From Odobenus rosmarus divergens (Eukaryota > Chordata > Mammalia > Carnivora > Odobenidae), in assembly GCF_000321225.1 (NCBI RefSeq), contig NW_004451859.1, positions 94,918 through 158,917 of the forward strand: a stretch of DNA of 64,000 nt, written 5' to 3'. Numbering within the stretch: position 1 is the first letter of the stretch; each line of letters starts with the position of its first letter. The notes beneath the pieces were generated by a model. The model saw only the letters and a program-made list of their open reading frames with translations, searched no databases and was not told the origin of the DNA. The translations under genes were made by a program, and so were the position numbers. Shown here one piece after another: positions 11,106-21,920 of this stretch.

Positions 11106-11214
11106 CAAGAAGTACAGCACTTGAAATGGATTTTCTTACATTTTGTTAGTTCCAGGAATTATAAGTTGGCAGAAAGAGGGAAAATCTTCTATGTGATGGT
11201 GGGAGTCACCTGGG

Positions 11215-11360
11215 GGGATGGGAAGGCAGGTGGAGAAGGGGTCAGAAGGCCTCGCTGTGGGTCCCAGCTGTGTCCCTGGTGCGCTGTGTGACCCTTCACA
11301 ATACATCGATGGGGCTCACGTTCCTGTTCTATAAACTCTGAAATCTGGGCCAAAGCATGC
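11215..11360 (+). repeat. MIR SINE remnant
   Basis: 'GGGTCCCAGCTGTGTCCCTGGTGCGCTGTGTGACCC' then 'TCTATAAACTCTGAAATCTGGG' follow the MIR order (sample description, clinic-like 'tgtgtgacc', then 'tctgtaaaatggg'). Confidence 0.5.
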
Positions 11361-11501
11361 TTAAATAATCTTAGAGATGATTTCCAACGTCCACTTCACA
11401 CAACGTCTATGTATGTGTCTACATCTATAAATGCATCTGTTACACTTCAGCCAGGAGACTGAACAAAACTAAAGGCTGGTTAGAACTAGTGGGACCGGGG
11501 T

Positions 11502-11698
11502 GGGGGCGCCTGGGTGGCTCAGTTGGTTAAGCGTCTGCCTTCAGATCAGGTCATGATCCCAGGGTTCTGGGATCAAGTCCAGCATCGGGCTCCCTGCTCA
11601 GCAGGGAATCTGCTTCTCCCTCTCCCTCTGCCCTCTTTCCACTTGCTCTCTCTATCTCTCTCTGTGTGTGTGTCAAATAAAAAAGTCAAAAATCTTTA
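11502..11698 (+). repeat. Can-SINE, full length
   Basis: The head GGGGGCGCCTGGGTGGCTCAG is complete, followed by a CT-rich region and tail. A perfect 15-bp TSD AGAACTAGTGGGACC lies at 11482-11496 and 11699-11713. Confidence 0.96.
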
Positions 11699-11713
11699 AG
11701 AACTAGTGGGACC

Positions 11714-13839
11714 AGGTGGGGCCATCCAGCTGGGGTGTGGGGCTGCAGAAGGAAGTCCCGGCAGTGGAACAGGGTAGAACAGCACAGAGCCCAAAGAAGA
11801 TCGCAACTATAGCTGTGATCCAAAGGTGCATTCCAAGGATCACCGAAAGCAAAGGTCACAGAAGATGCAGATGGGGGGCCATCGGGCGGACACTTCAAAG
11901 GTGAGGATTTAGCAGCCGAAGGAAGTCAGTGGGCAGGGTAGCTAGGTGAGGTACAAACACAGTAAGAAGACCCTGGTGAAGGATGCTGTCCAGTCCACTG
12001 GTTTAACCACAGATACCTATATTAGAAAGAGAAGAGATCGTGCAAACCAGAAGCAGCAACATGTCAATGTCAATGTCATCCATCCATGTTCTCACTCCCT
12101 TCCACCCTCTTTCATGATCCTTAGAAACAAGAGAGGTTTAGTTGCAGCAGCAGATGGTCAGCATTGCCTCCATTCCCATTCAACTCACAAGCCCTCACTG
12201 TCCAAGAACCAGGTCCTACAAAACCAGACAGTGGAGAGTGGAGGAGGCAAAGCCAGCATCAGCGAAGTCCCAGGCAAGAGGGACCCCATGCGCTGGCCCT
12301 GCCCCTCCTCAGGGCTAGGAGGCTGTGGGAAACGGAACGCCACAACGACCACTGGTGCATGTTCACTCAGACTCCAAGATCTCTGAGAAAACTCGAGATT
12401 GCAGGGTTAAAAATAACCCGAAAGGATCAGAGTGAAATGCCCTTGGGACATGTGTGGTCAGTTCTAAAGTACGCAGCAGAAGATGTTTAGTAGATAGGAA
12501 GGCAGCTGTAAACAGCACACTGGGCACTCCCCTCTTTGTTCCTTTATTCTGTTTTAAAGATCCTTATGTGCTTGACTACTCCTGGGTACGTGGAGGAATG
12601 TGCCTTCCTGCGCCGCTGCTGTAAATCATTATAGATCTATATCGCTGTAGATAGAGATCTTCCACTGGATCCAGAGTTCCTTCTCGCCAAACCTGCTTCC
12701 AGGGAACCTGCACAGACCTCTTTCTCGTCTGTCCATCTAAGGGGAAACCATAACTCCAAGTATACCTCTAGACCCAAGTGGCATTCCAAGAGTGCCTTTT
12801 GAGGACAGCGCCTTAGCTACGCAGACTGGGTGTCCACATGCATGTGTGAGACAATCCTCCCCAATGAAAGATGGGGTTGGAGATGGAACCACACGGGCCA
12901 TGGGCTAGGGGCTGGGCTCAGTGCTGGGGAGCTGGGGCCATGGATGAATGGCTTCATCAGCCCACATTCTGGCACCTGACTCCCCAGAGTCTCACAATTC
13001 AACATTGAACCCGGCTCCTACCTTCATACCTAGGTAGAATGGTAGAACATGTTCTACTCTTTTCACAGTTAGCTTAATATATAAATTCGCACTTCTTAAA
13101 CTATGGTATTAGGCCTCCATTTCTACTTTCGCCTTGGGCCCTGCAAAGGTTAGGAGGGGCCCACGCAGAGCAAAGCAAATCTGCAATGTTGACTTTATTT
13201 ATACCGACAGCAACAGAAGTGGTCATACCCAAAGAGGGTCTTGAACACACATGGATTATTTTTACATGTTTAAATAGAATCAACCCCACACTCCTTTCTT
13301 TATTCTCTGAGTGTATTCAGATTTCCAGTGAGTTCCAGAATAATCTTTTTCTACACCATGTGTGTTGGGAGGGGATGGCAGGGGGTGGTTAGGGTGTGAT
13401 GGTTCCACCATACCCCAAATTCTTTGACCAAATCTGGCACTTTGGCAGCATTTTTTTTTTTTTTTTTTTTTTGGTAACCATAACACTAGTTGGGTTTTAT
13501 CCCCAAATGCATACAAAGAACATGACGTTTCTGTGTTCCATATTTTGCAAAGAACAAGACACTTATTCTATATCTATATCTGCTGGAGCTAAGTAATCTG
13601 CATATTTTTCCACCATCCTTGTATCCATGGCCCTGTTGTTACCACACACCTGACTTAGCTCGATGGTTGTGTAGTTATTTCTAAAATTTCAACATCCTGA
13701 TCTAGGTGATGGTCAGTTTTTCCCCTCATCTGTAATACAACCCTAAATTTAACTATGACCACTCCTCTGCCAGTGTTTCTGGACCTGAATGAAGCCACGT
13801 TTGGCTTTCCGAAACCACTTGGATAACGCACTCAGCTCC
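11714..13839. other. About 2.1 kb of mostly unique non-coding sequence
   Basis: It has mixed composition and a poly-T run at 13450-13472. A 146-codon frame (11946-12386) shows no motif I recognise, and its codons overlap another open frame, so I leave it uncalled. Confidence 0.4.
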
Positions 13840-13985
13840 AACCATGCTAAAAACACACAGTCAGATTCAGGGCCCCAGTCCTGGTCCCGGCTCTGTTGTC
13901 AGTCTGCTCACCAAGGAATCCCGGCCAGATCACTTCTAGTCCCTGAGTCTGAGTGTCCTTGTCTATCAGTTGAAGGGGATAAAAC
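13840..13985 (+). repeat. MIR SINE remnant
   Basis: 'GGCTCTGTTGTCAGTCTGCTCACC', 'GATCACTTCTAGTCCCTGAGTCTGAGTGTCCTTGTCTATCAG' in the window follow the MIR core ('tctgagcctcagtttccttatctg'). Diverged. Confidence 0.55.
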
Positions 13986-14669
13986 CTCTCCACTGCAGGT
14001 AAAGTCCAAATCAAATTGGCTCAGAAAAGACAAAATGTGTGTGTGTTTGTGTGCGCATGCAAGCACTGGGGAGGTAGGAGGGTTCTTCTTGCCCCCTGGA
14101 ACTAGAATGTCCAGGAGTCCAAATGGCTCTAGGTACAGCTTCATCTATGACAAGGACCTGGTTTCTTCCCATTCCTTGGCTCAGCCCTTCTCCACGTTTT
14201 CATTGTCAGACTCCAACTTGGAGCAAGATGGCTACTAGCAGCTTCAACCCAATATTATCCCAAGTTCAAGTCCAGGGACAAGAAGAAATCTTTCACAGCA
14301 CTTAAGGCAAGAGTCCTGAACCTATTCTTGAGCCAATCTGTGAGACCAGAGAGGCAGAACAAGCTAATCAGCCAGACCTGAGCTCTGCACTCACCCCTGG
14401 AGCCTGAGAGAGAGAAAGTCAACTCCCCCAAAACCACTTGGGTGGAGAGCTGGATTGAGATGGGTCCCCAAATGGAAATTCAGATGCTTTACCAAAAACA
14501 GCAAGAAATATCCCATATAGACTATGATTGCTTATGTTACTTCTGATTCCAAATTTGTATGACTCTATAAGAAATTCTTTTAAAAATGTTTAGAAATAAA
14601 TGTGAAATACTTCAATTTGTTCCTTCAAATCTTACTGAAATTAATTTAGATTCTTAAGAAGAGGAAAAG

Positions 14670-15488
14670 TATTTTTAAGTGATGTCTTTACAGATGGCCA
14701 ACAGACACATGAAAAAAATGCTCAAGATCATACATCAGGGAATGCAAATCAAAACCACAATGAGATATCACCTCACACCTATCAGAATGGCTAAAATTAA
14801 AAACACAAGAAATAACAAGTGTTGGCGAAGATGTAGAGAAGAAGGAACCCTTGTTCAGTATTGGTGGGAATGTGAATTGGCACACAGTATAGCGGTCCCT
14901 CAAAAATTAAAAGTAGAACTACCCTATGATCGGGAATCTACTACTGGGTATTTACCCAAAAGAAATGAAAACACTAATTCAAAAAGATGTATGCACCACT
15001 ATGTTAATCACAGTATGATTTACAATAGCCAAGATATGGAAGCAACCTAAGTGTCCATCCATAGATGAATGAAGATACACACACACACACACACACACAC
15101 AGAGGAATATTACTCAGCCATAAAAAAGGAATAAAATCTTGCCATTTGCAATGAACGTGGATAGAGCTAGAAAGTATAATGTTAAGCAAAATGATTGTTA
15201 GAGAAAGACAAATACCACATGATTTCACTCATATGAGGGATTTAAGAAACAAAATGAATGAATGAAGAAAAGAAAAGAAACAGATTCTTAATTATAGAGA
15301 ACAAGCTGATGGTTAGTATCAGAGGGGAGGGGGGTGGGGGGAATGTGGGAAACAGATGATGCGGATTAAGGAGGGCACTTGCTGTGGTGAGCACTGACTG
15401 ACGCATGGAAAGGCCGAATCACCATATTTTACACCAAAATATAACACTGTATGTTAATTAGAATTTGATTAGGTGCCATTTGTTTTGG
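14670..15488 (+). pseudogene. 5'-truncated L1: ORF2 C-terminus plus 3' UTR
   Basis: Translation from 14691 gives [38 protein letters not shown] and PYDRE, the conserved C-terminal (cysteine-rich region) end of L1 ORF2p. Stops and frame breaks follow. The 3' UTR (ATTACTCAGCCAT, ATTTCACTCATATGAGGGAT, GAGCACTGACTG) follows. A (AC)n run has expanded inside it (15077-15101). A 12-bp GAAGAGGAAAAG at 14658-14669 and 15489-15500 may be the TSD, but no A-tail precedes the second copy. Confidence 0.88.
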
Positions 15489-15500
15489 GAAGAGGAAAAG

Positions 15501-16344
15501 AGGATAATTATGAGAAGAATCAATATATTTCTTTTAAATGGTCAGAACCCAAAAGAACCCATGAATTTTTGTTTGTTTGTTGCTTTTTTGCTTGTAGATA
15601 CCGAACGAATGCCAAAAAGGCCGCACGCCAGGATAATCCGGTGGAATCAGCATTTGCTGTCTGCAGCCTGCACCCCTGCAGGATCCTGACCCGCGGGGGT
15701 TCCTAGGGCTCAGCGACCCAAGAGGGCTGCGGGTGAACACTGGGACACAGTGATGTCCTTTGCCAAAGCCATGGCTGGAGACGGAGTCTGAGAAATGCAT
15801 GGACTGTGACTTCTCTGATGGACACGGACTGTCCGGACATGGATTTTGCAGCCTCCTGTCCCTCGGTGTGGCCAGACACCATTTTCCCACGGCAGCCTGG
15901 GAAGCAGCTGACAGGTGCCTGTCAGCTGACCCAAGTGACTGAAAAATAGGGGGAAGGTGGGGAGTAAAAAGCCAGGTGGCCCTTTTAAAGGAATCCACAC
16001 CATTCTCCCCAGAGTTGTTAGGAAAGCTCTGAACTATCCCGGGGTATGATGCTCAGCAATGTCACGCAGGCAGCGCCTTCGGTCACAGGGGCAGGCTGTG
16101 TTCTCATGGAGCGTTGACTGAAGAAGGAAGGACCAGGAATCAGGGGGCTACCGTCTTGTGTCACGCTCAGCCACCGGCTTCTGGAAAGATCCAGAAAATC
16201 ACTTGGTTTCGGGGCTTGGCTCCTTCCGTTCTCTTGAGACGGGGCGGGGGGGCTGCACTAAATGGGATCACTGAGCCTCTGGACCGCTGCTGGAAAGAAA
16301 CAGGCTCCAATGATTCTACAGGAACTTGAGATTTTATCTTTTTT
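15501..16344. other. Unique, fairly GC-rich non-coding sequence
   Basis: It has higher GC and several CpGs but is not island-like. It holds a strong inverted repeat at 15905-15928. A 154-codon antisense frame (15534-15998) has no recognised domain. Confidence 0.4.
15905..15928. promoter_or_regulatory. 11-bp inverted repeat with two CAGCTG E-boxes
   Basis: CAGCTGACAGG, a TG spacer, then CCTGTCAGCTG: the arms match perfectly over 11 bp. Each arm ends in CAGCTG, the E-box bound by myogenic and neural bHLH dimers. The call as a regulatory site is inference. Confidence 0.5.
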
Positions 16345-16360
16345 AAAAATGCCTTGGGGC

Positions 16361-16559
16361 GGGGGCGCCTGGGTGGCTCAGTTGGTTGAGCAGCTGCCTT
16401 CGGCTCAGGTCGTGATCCTAGGGTCCTGGGATCGAGCCCCATGTCGGGCTCTGTGCTCAGCGGGGAGCCTGCTTCTCCCTCTCCCTCTGCCTGCCTGTCT
16501 GCCTACTTGTGATCTCTCTGTGTGTGTCAAATAAATAAATAAAATCTTTAAAAAAAAAA
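16361..16559 (+). repeat. Can-SINE, first of a tandem pair
   Basis: Full length, head GGGGGCGCCTGGGTGGCTCAG. AAAAATGCCTT stands on both sides (16345-16355 and 16555-16565). Confidence 0.95.
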
Positions 16560-16565
16560 TGCCTT

Positions 16566-16769
16566 GGGGCGCCTGGGTGGCTCAGTGGGTTGGGCAACTG
16601 CCTTTGGCTCAGGTCATGGTCCTGGAGTCCCTGGATTGAGTCCCGCATCAGGCTCCCTGCTCGGCAAGGAGTCTGCTTCTCCCTCTGACCCTCCCCCCTC
16701 TCATGTGCTCTGTCCCTCTCTCTCTCATTCTTTCTCTCTCTCAAATAAATAAAATCTTTAAAAAAAAAA
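16566..16769 (+). repeat. Can-SINE, second of a tandem pair, different subfamily
   Basis: It carries 'GGGCAACTGCC', 'CCTGGAGTCCCTGG' and 'CTCTGACCCTCCCCCC', shared with the copies at 36344 and 47015 but not with its neighbour. A third AAAAATGCCTT follows at 16765-16775. Confidence 0.95.
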
Positions 16770-16944
16770 TGCCTTTACGCTCGTTTTAGACCCACAAGGC
16801 TTTTTTACATGAGATATTTTTCAGAACGCAAAGGCAAAAGGCACACAAGGGGAGCTGCTCAGGGTGAAGTGGACTGACAGCCACTTCGATGGCACCTCAG
16901 CAAGCTCCGGAGGGGTGTCTGAGGAGGTGAAGGTTTAGACTCAT

Positions 16945-17085
16945 TGGAAGACCGCTCTTTCACAGATGAGAGCCCAGAAGCTGAGAAGGAGTCATTCATT
17001 GGCTTGCAGCTAGTTAGCAGAGAGCTATGTTGAAAGCCTAGGGCTCTTGACCGCCAGTGTGGTGTTCACTGCTAGACCCCGGGCG
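16945..17085 (-). repeat. MIR SINE remnant
   Basis: 'CAGATGAGAGCCCAGAAGCTGAGAAGGAGTCATTC', 'CAGCTAGTTAGCAGAGAGC' and 'CTTGACCGCCAGTGTGGTG' in the window are the reversed MIR core. Confidence 0.7.
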
Positions 17086-17280
17086 CCACCTTTCATGAAG
17101 ATTGGCAGAGTCCAGAAGGCATAGTCTGGCTCTTTAAAAGGAGCGTGGGACTTACATTCCCACAGCATGTTTCCTGGCTAACCTGAAAACCCTCCCAGCT
17201 ACAATTGGAAATGCTGTATAGAATATAAGAAATATTGTTTCAAATGCAAAGTTGAGCTGACAGGGAAAAGGGAAGGTATC

Positions 17281-17669
17281 TGTTTGCTTGGGCTGCCATT
17301 GCAAAGTACCATGGATGGGGCGGCTGAAGCAATGGAAATGTATTGTCTCCCAGTCCTGTAGTCTAGAAGTCCAAGATCAAGATGTCGGTACAGTTGGTTC
17401 CTTCTTGAGTTTATCCCCTTGGCTTGTGGATGGCTACCTTTCTCCCCTGTGTCCTCACATGGTCTTTTCTCTGTGTGTGTGGGTCCAAATTTCCTCTTCT
17501 TCCACAGATACCAGCCATATTGGATTAGGATCACCCTAAAGACCTTCATTTTAACTTAATTCTCTTTTTAAAGATCCTGTCCCAAAATACAATCCTATTC
17601 TAAGGATTAGGGTACTAGGACTTCAACATATGAATTGGGGTGATGGAGAAGAACAAAACAGCCCATAAC
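17281..17669 (-). repeat. MaLR-type LTR (MLT1-like), near full length
   Basis: Read on the minus strand, it starts at GTTATGGGCTG, has 'CATATGTTGAAGTCC', and ends at '..CCATGG(T)ACTTTGCAATGGCAGCCC-AAGCAAACA'. These blocks are the landmarks of ERVL-MaLR LTRs. No internal region is attached, so it is a solo LTR. Confidence 0.75.
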
Positions 17670-18218
17670 TATTATTTCCTGGTTTCCAAAACTAAAGAAA
17701 GACCAGAAGCACAACTGTGAGTGTCTTTGGGCTGATGTGGCAGATGCCCTGAGTGAGGTGAAAGGGTGAATGTCTCAGCCACAAGGGGCTCTGGCCCTCC
17801 TCAGAGACAAGAGATGAGGTCTTGAGCCTGAGTAAAGCAAAGTGTTAGAAACAAGGTCTTCAAAGACCTGCACCCTCAGTAAAAAGATAGGCTTGAACTC
17901 ATCTACTCAGTATCACAGGGTGGTGACAAGAAAGTCTACCTCAACCTGGAATTTGGCAGAATAAGGGAAGGGAAGTCTCCAGAGGAAGTTGTAACCCCGA
18001 GCCTGTGACTGGTACAGGCTCAGACTTAATTTGACACTGGCCCAAGAAATTAATAATAGTCATTTTTAAAAAGAGTAATTGTATAATGATACCCTTAATT
18101 TGTCAACCCCTAGCCTAGAACACATTATGTAAGACTTTCTGAAATTTGGTAGATCTTGCTTATAAAATCATCTGGTCCTAGTGGACACTTGGGGTGTATG
18201 TGTGTGTATATAGGGCAT

Positions 18219-18258
<40 letters not shown>

Positions 18259-18333
18259 AGATTTCTAACCACAGTTTCATGATGACTGTATTTCTATTAG
18301 ATGTCCTGTTCATTGTTGAGTAAAAACTCTTTT
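17670..18333. other. Non-coding sequence with a (TG)n microsatellite
   Basis: Nothing assigned except the TG-rich tract 18194-18257, which has an uninterrupted (TG) core of about 33 nt from 18224. Confidence 0.5.
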
Positions 18334-18535
18334 GGGGCACCTGGTGGCTTAGTTGGTTAAGTGACCAACTCCTGGTTTCAGCTCAGGTCATGATCTCAGG
18401 TTTGTGGGATCGAGCCCTACATTGGGCTCCATACTTGGTGAAGAGTCTGCTTGGGATTCCCTCTCCCTCTGCATCTGCCACTCCCCCCTGCTCACTCTCT
18501 TTCTCTCTCTAAAATAAATAATAAATAGTTTTTAA
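18334..18535 (+). repeat. Can-SINE
   Basis: Head 'GGGGCACCTGGTGGCTTAGTTGG', CT-rich body, tail 'AAAATAAATAATAAATAG'. Moderately diverged. A short TSD-like TAAAAA-ACT lies on both sides. Confidence 0.92.
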
Positions 18536-18683
18536 AAAACTAATTCAGCAATTTTTACTTCCTAAATAAAATATCTACTTCAAGTTTTCAAATTTGATTG
18601 AAATAGCATTATTCATATTCTACTGTGATTTTTATATCCCTGAGCCCTGAACTGTAGCATTCATTTTTACGTCCTGACTTCCA

Positions 18684-18886
18684 CTTTTTTTTAAAAAAAA
18701 AAAGATTTTATTTATTTATTTGACAGAGAGAGAGAGCACAAGCAGGGGGACTGGCAGGCAGAGGCAGAGGGAGAAGCAGGCTCCCCGAGGCGCAGGGAGC
18801 CCAACCTGGGGCTCGATTCCAGGACCCTGGGACCATGACCTGAACCAAAGGCTGTCACCTAACCAACTGAGCCACCCAGGCGCCCC
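18684..18886 (-). repeat. Can-SINE, full length
   Basis: Reversed tail TTTTTTTTAAAAAAAAAAAGATTTTATTT to reversed head GAGCCACCCAGGCGCCCC. Confidence 0.94.
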
Positions 18887-18919
18887 TCTGTTCTCCATTC
18901 TCAATGGTGTTTATTTTCT

Positions 18920-19075
18920 CCTCATTTTTGTGGGTAATCTTGCTAGAAGTTTATTGTTTTCATTAATATTTTTCAAGAATTAGCTTTTGGCTCCATTGGT
19001 GTTCTCTATTTTCTCTTTATTTTTTATTTCACCAGTTTAGGTTTTTGATTTTATGACTCCTTTCCCCACCTATAA
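18920..19075 (-). repeat. L1 ORF2 fragment (reverse)
   Basis: 'TTCAAGAATTAGCTTTTGGCTCCATTGGTGTTCTCTATT' is the antisense of the L1 reverse transcriptase segment coding for '..KLILKF'. Short and old. Confidence 0.5.
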
Positions 19076-19149
19076 TGGGTTTACCATTTTCCTGTTTTCG
19101 CATACAGGCAACACAATCTCCAATGCAACACCAAGCTACGGCATGAAAG

Positions 19150-19262
19150 CAACCACAAAAAACACAACAGTCAATGGGCAAAACTGTGTTCCAACCGAAT
19201 TTTATTTATAAATCAGGCAATGGACTGAATTTAATAAGTATGCCATAGTTTGCCAACCCTTA
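19150..19262. repeat. Terminal part of a non-autonomous DNA transposon (hAT-like)
   Basis: 'TGTGTTCCAACCGAATTTTATTTATAAA', 'AGTATGCCATAGTTTGCCAACCC' matches the right end of a common mammalian MER-type element ('tgtgttccaataaaactttatttacaaa..tagtttgccaaccc'). I do not name the family. Confidence 0.5.
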
Positions 19263-19544
19263 TTCTAGACAATGGGACAAGAGGAAAATCTCTGCAACTC
19301 ACTTCATGAGACTTTTCTTACCTTAATCCCCCAAATTGGGCCAGGGTAAGAAAGAAAAGGTTAATGTTACCTGTGAATGCAGAAGTAAATATCCTACAGA
19401 AGACATTAGCAGACTGCATACAGCAACACTGAAAAGTAATCACACAGCACAGTGAAACAGGGTTTGTTCCAGGATTTTAAGGGTCAACCAACATTAGAAA
19501 AATCTATTAATATATTCAGTATAATTTCAATCAAAATCTCAACA

Positions 19545-19840
19545 GATTTTTTTAAATTGAAGGATAGTTGACACACAATGTTTCATTAGTTTCAGGTGTA
19601 CAACATAGTGATTCGACAAGTCTATACGTTACGGGACACTCATGAGTGTGGCCACCATCTGTCCCCATACAACCCTATTATGATACCATTGACTCTATTC
19701 CCTATGCTGTGCTTTTCTTCCTCATGACTTATTCCTTCCATAACTGGAGGCCTGTATCTCCCACTCCCCTTCTCCCAGTTTGCCCATCCGCCCCCCACTC
19801 GCCCCGCCCTCCAGCCACACCAGCTGCTTCTCTATATTTA
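19545..19840 (-). repeat. L1 3' UTR fragment (reverse)
   Basis: T-rich start, then 'GATAGTTGACACACAATG', 'TTAGTTTCAGGTGTACAACATAGTGATTCGAC' and 'CCACCATCTGTCCCCATAC', the reverse of an older L1 3' UTR. The same landmarks recur at 44118, 49473 and 60287. Confidence 0.75.
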
Positions 19841-20084
19841 TAGGTCTCAACAGAGTTTTTCACAAAACTTGACAAACTGATCCCCAAACTCAGTAGGCCA
19901 AGAATAGCCAAAATTGTTTTTAAGGAAAAGAATACATGAGCGCATTTCTTATAAGTATCAATTTACTAGGAGACTATAATGTAACCAGTGTATTAGTGGC
20001 TCAGGGAGCCCATATACCAAAGGGAGTTGGCACATGACAGAGTAGATAGAACAAATCATACAGTGAAAAATACACTGTTCAATA

Positions 20085-20340
20085 AGTGGTGGTGAAAATT
20101 TTCATAATTCAAGGATTAGGAGGTACAAACTTCCAGTTATAAAATAAGTAAGTCACAATGGTGAGAAGTGCAGCCCAGGGAATATAGTCAATAATATTGT
20201 AATAACTCTGTATGGTGACAGATGGTGACTGCATTCAGCATGATGAGCATTTCATAATGCATTAGAATTGCTGAATCACTATGTTGTATACCTGAAACTG
20301 AGACGACATTGTATATCAATTATACGTCTATTAAAAATAA
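20085..20340 (+). repeat. L1 3' end
   Basis: 'GGGAATATAGTCAATAATATTGTAATAAC', 'GGTGACAGATGGTGACTGCATTC' and 'CTATGTTGTATACCTGAAACTGAGACGAC' mark the old L1 3' terminus. A Can-SINE inserted directly into its A-tail. Confidence 0.75.
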
Positions 20341-20342
20341 AG

Positions 20343-20548
20343 GGGGGGCGCCTGGGTGGCTCAGTCGTTAAGCATCTGCCTTTGGGTCAGGTCATGGTCC
20401 CAGCGTCCTGGGATCGAGCCCCACATCGGGCTCCCTGCTGGGCGGGAAGCCTGTTTCTCCCTCTCCCACTCCCCCTGCTTGTGTTCCCTCTCTTCGCTGT
20501 TTCTGTCAAATAAATAAAATCTTTAAAAAAATAAAATAAAAAATAAAG
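20343..20548 (+). repeat. Can-SINE, young type
   Basis: Head 'GGGGGGCGCCTGGGTGGCTCAGTCGTTAAGC' (deleted form), 'GGGCGGGAAGCCTG'. Tail AATAAAATC plus A/T-rich run. Directly followed by another SINE. Confidence 0.94.
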
Positions 20549-20736
20549 GGACACCTGGGTGGCTCAGTCGATTAAGCATCTGTCTTCGGCTCAGGTCATG
20601 ATCTCAGGGTCCTGGGATCAGGCCCTATGTCGGGCTGCCTGCTCAGCAAGGAGTCTGCCTCTCCCTCACCGTCTGCCCCTTCCCTGTGTCTCGTTTGTGC
20701 TCTCTCTCTCTCTCAAATAAAATCTTTAAAAAAATA
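20549..20736 (+). repeat. Can-SINE, tandem with the previous copy
   Basis: Head 'GGGACACCTGGGTGGCTCAGTCGATTAAGC'. It is a different subfamily from its neighbour, and AAAATAAAG precedes both, consistent with insertion into the first copy's A-tail. Confidence 0.94.
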
Positions 20737-20770
20737 TGAAATCCCTTATTGAAATTTTTATTTCCCTTTT

Positions 20771-20966
20771 TTTTTAAGATTGTATTTATTTATTTATTTG
20801 AGAGAGAGTGGGAGAGAGCACAAGCTGGCGGAAGGACAGAGGAAGAGGAAGAAGCAGGCTCCCCACTGAACAGGGAGCCCGATGTGGGGCTCAATCCCAG
20901 GACCCTGGGATCATGACCTGAGCTGAAGGCAGCTGCTTAACTGACTGAGCCACTCGGGCACCCCTC
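20771..20966 (-). repeat. Can-SINE, full length
   Basis: Perfect 13-bp TSD TTATTTCCCTTTT at 20758-20770 and 20967-20979. The head is slightly mutated (CACTCGGGCACCCC). Confidence 0.95.
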
Positions 20967-20979
20967 TTATTTCCCTTTT

Positions 20980-21560
20980 AATAAACAATTATCCCAAAGA
21001 AAAGAAAATTAGTAAAAGAGCAAAAACAAAATGTAGAGGAAAGGCTTTCCCAAGGATGAGTTATTCATCCCCCCCCCCATGTATCTTCCTGATAAATGAC
21101 AACAATACTAAAAGAGAGATGAGGAAGAAAAATGAGGAGGGGGGCACCAAGTACAGTTTGGGTAGATCCTACATGGAAAGAAGACTCACACAAGGTGAGA
21201 GTTCTCTATGCCCATGGCCACACAGGAGAGGTGGGGGATGCTTCTGACAGAATTCTCACGTTAGCAGCTCCCCTTAGATGGCTTGCTTTTGTCCCCTCCA
21301 CCACATCCATTTCAACTCATGAAGCAATGGCCAGGAATCTACTGGTCCTGGCTTCCCCAGTCTCTCCCAGGATGGAGTTCTTCACCTCTACCTTATCCCT
21401 GTTCAACTTCCCTGTGCTCTCACCTACCTCTCCAAGCAAATAAGTTTTACTTAGTTTTATGGATAATTTATGCTTAATATTTGAGCTAAAGCCCCTGTAC
21501 ATGATTTTAATTAATTCATAAGAGTGAATTTATGTAGATGTACAAATTAAAGTGTAGACG
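20980..21560. other. Non-coding sequence, nothing assigned
   Basis: No gene or repeat recognised up to the minisatellite. Confidence 0.4.
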
Positions 21561-21920
21561 AATGGGTGGGTGGGTGGNNNNNNNNNNNNNNNNNNNNNNN
21601 NNNNNNNNNNNNNNNNNNNNNNNNNNNNNNNNNNNNNNNNNNNNNNNNNNNNNNNNNNNNNNNNNNNNNNNNNNNNNNNNNNNNNNNNNNNNNNNNNNNN
21701 NNNNNNNNNNNNNNNNNNNNNNNNNNNNNNNNNNNNNNNNNNNNNNNNNNNNNNNNNNNNNNNNNNNNNNNNGGATGGATGGATAGATGGGTGGGTGGGT
21801 GGATGGATGGATAGATGGGTGGGTGGGTGGATGGATGGATAGATGGGTGGGTGGGTGGATGGATGGATGGATAGATGGGTGGGTGGATGGATGGATGGAT
21901 AGATAGGTGGGTGGGTGGAC
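21561..21920. repeat. GGAT/GGGT/AGAT minisatellite with 28-bp higher-order unit and assembly gap
   Basis: Right of the gap, tetramers are ordered GGAT x3, AGAT, GGGT x3 (28 bp). The unit occurs three times exactly from 21773, then in modified form to about 21920. Left of the gap only GGGT units are visible. Confidence 0.95.
21578..21772. other. Assembly gap (N run, 195 nt)
   Basis: Unsequenced run inside the tandem array. Open frames running through it are artefacts, and the true length may differ. Confidence 0.99.

Noticed and set aside
10917..11120. Minus-strand frame coding a Phe/Leu/Ser-rich peptide
   Set aside because: It is a translation of the purine tract, not a membrane protein.
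11946..12386. 146-codon open frame
   Set aside because: No recognisable domain, no splice or promoter context, and overlapped by another open frame on the same strand.
14658..15500. 12-bp GAAGAGGAAAAG repeats as a firm L1 TSD
   Set aside because: No A-tail before the right copy and the motif is low-complexity purine; kept only as a possibility.
15534..15998. 154-codon minus-strand frame in GC-rich sequence
   Set aside because: Length is expected by chance at this GC content; it starts next to an L1 end and shows no motif.
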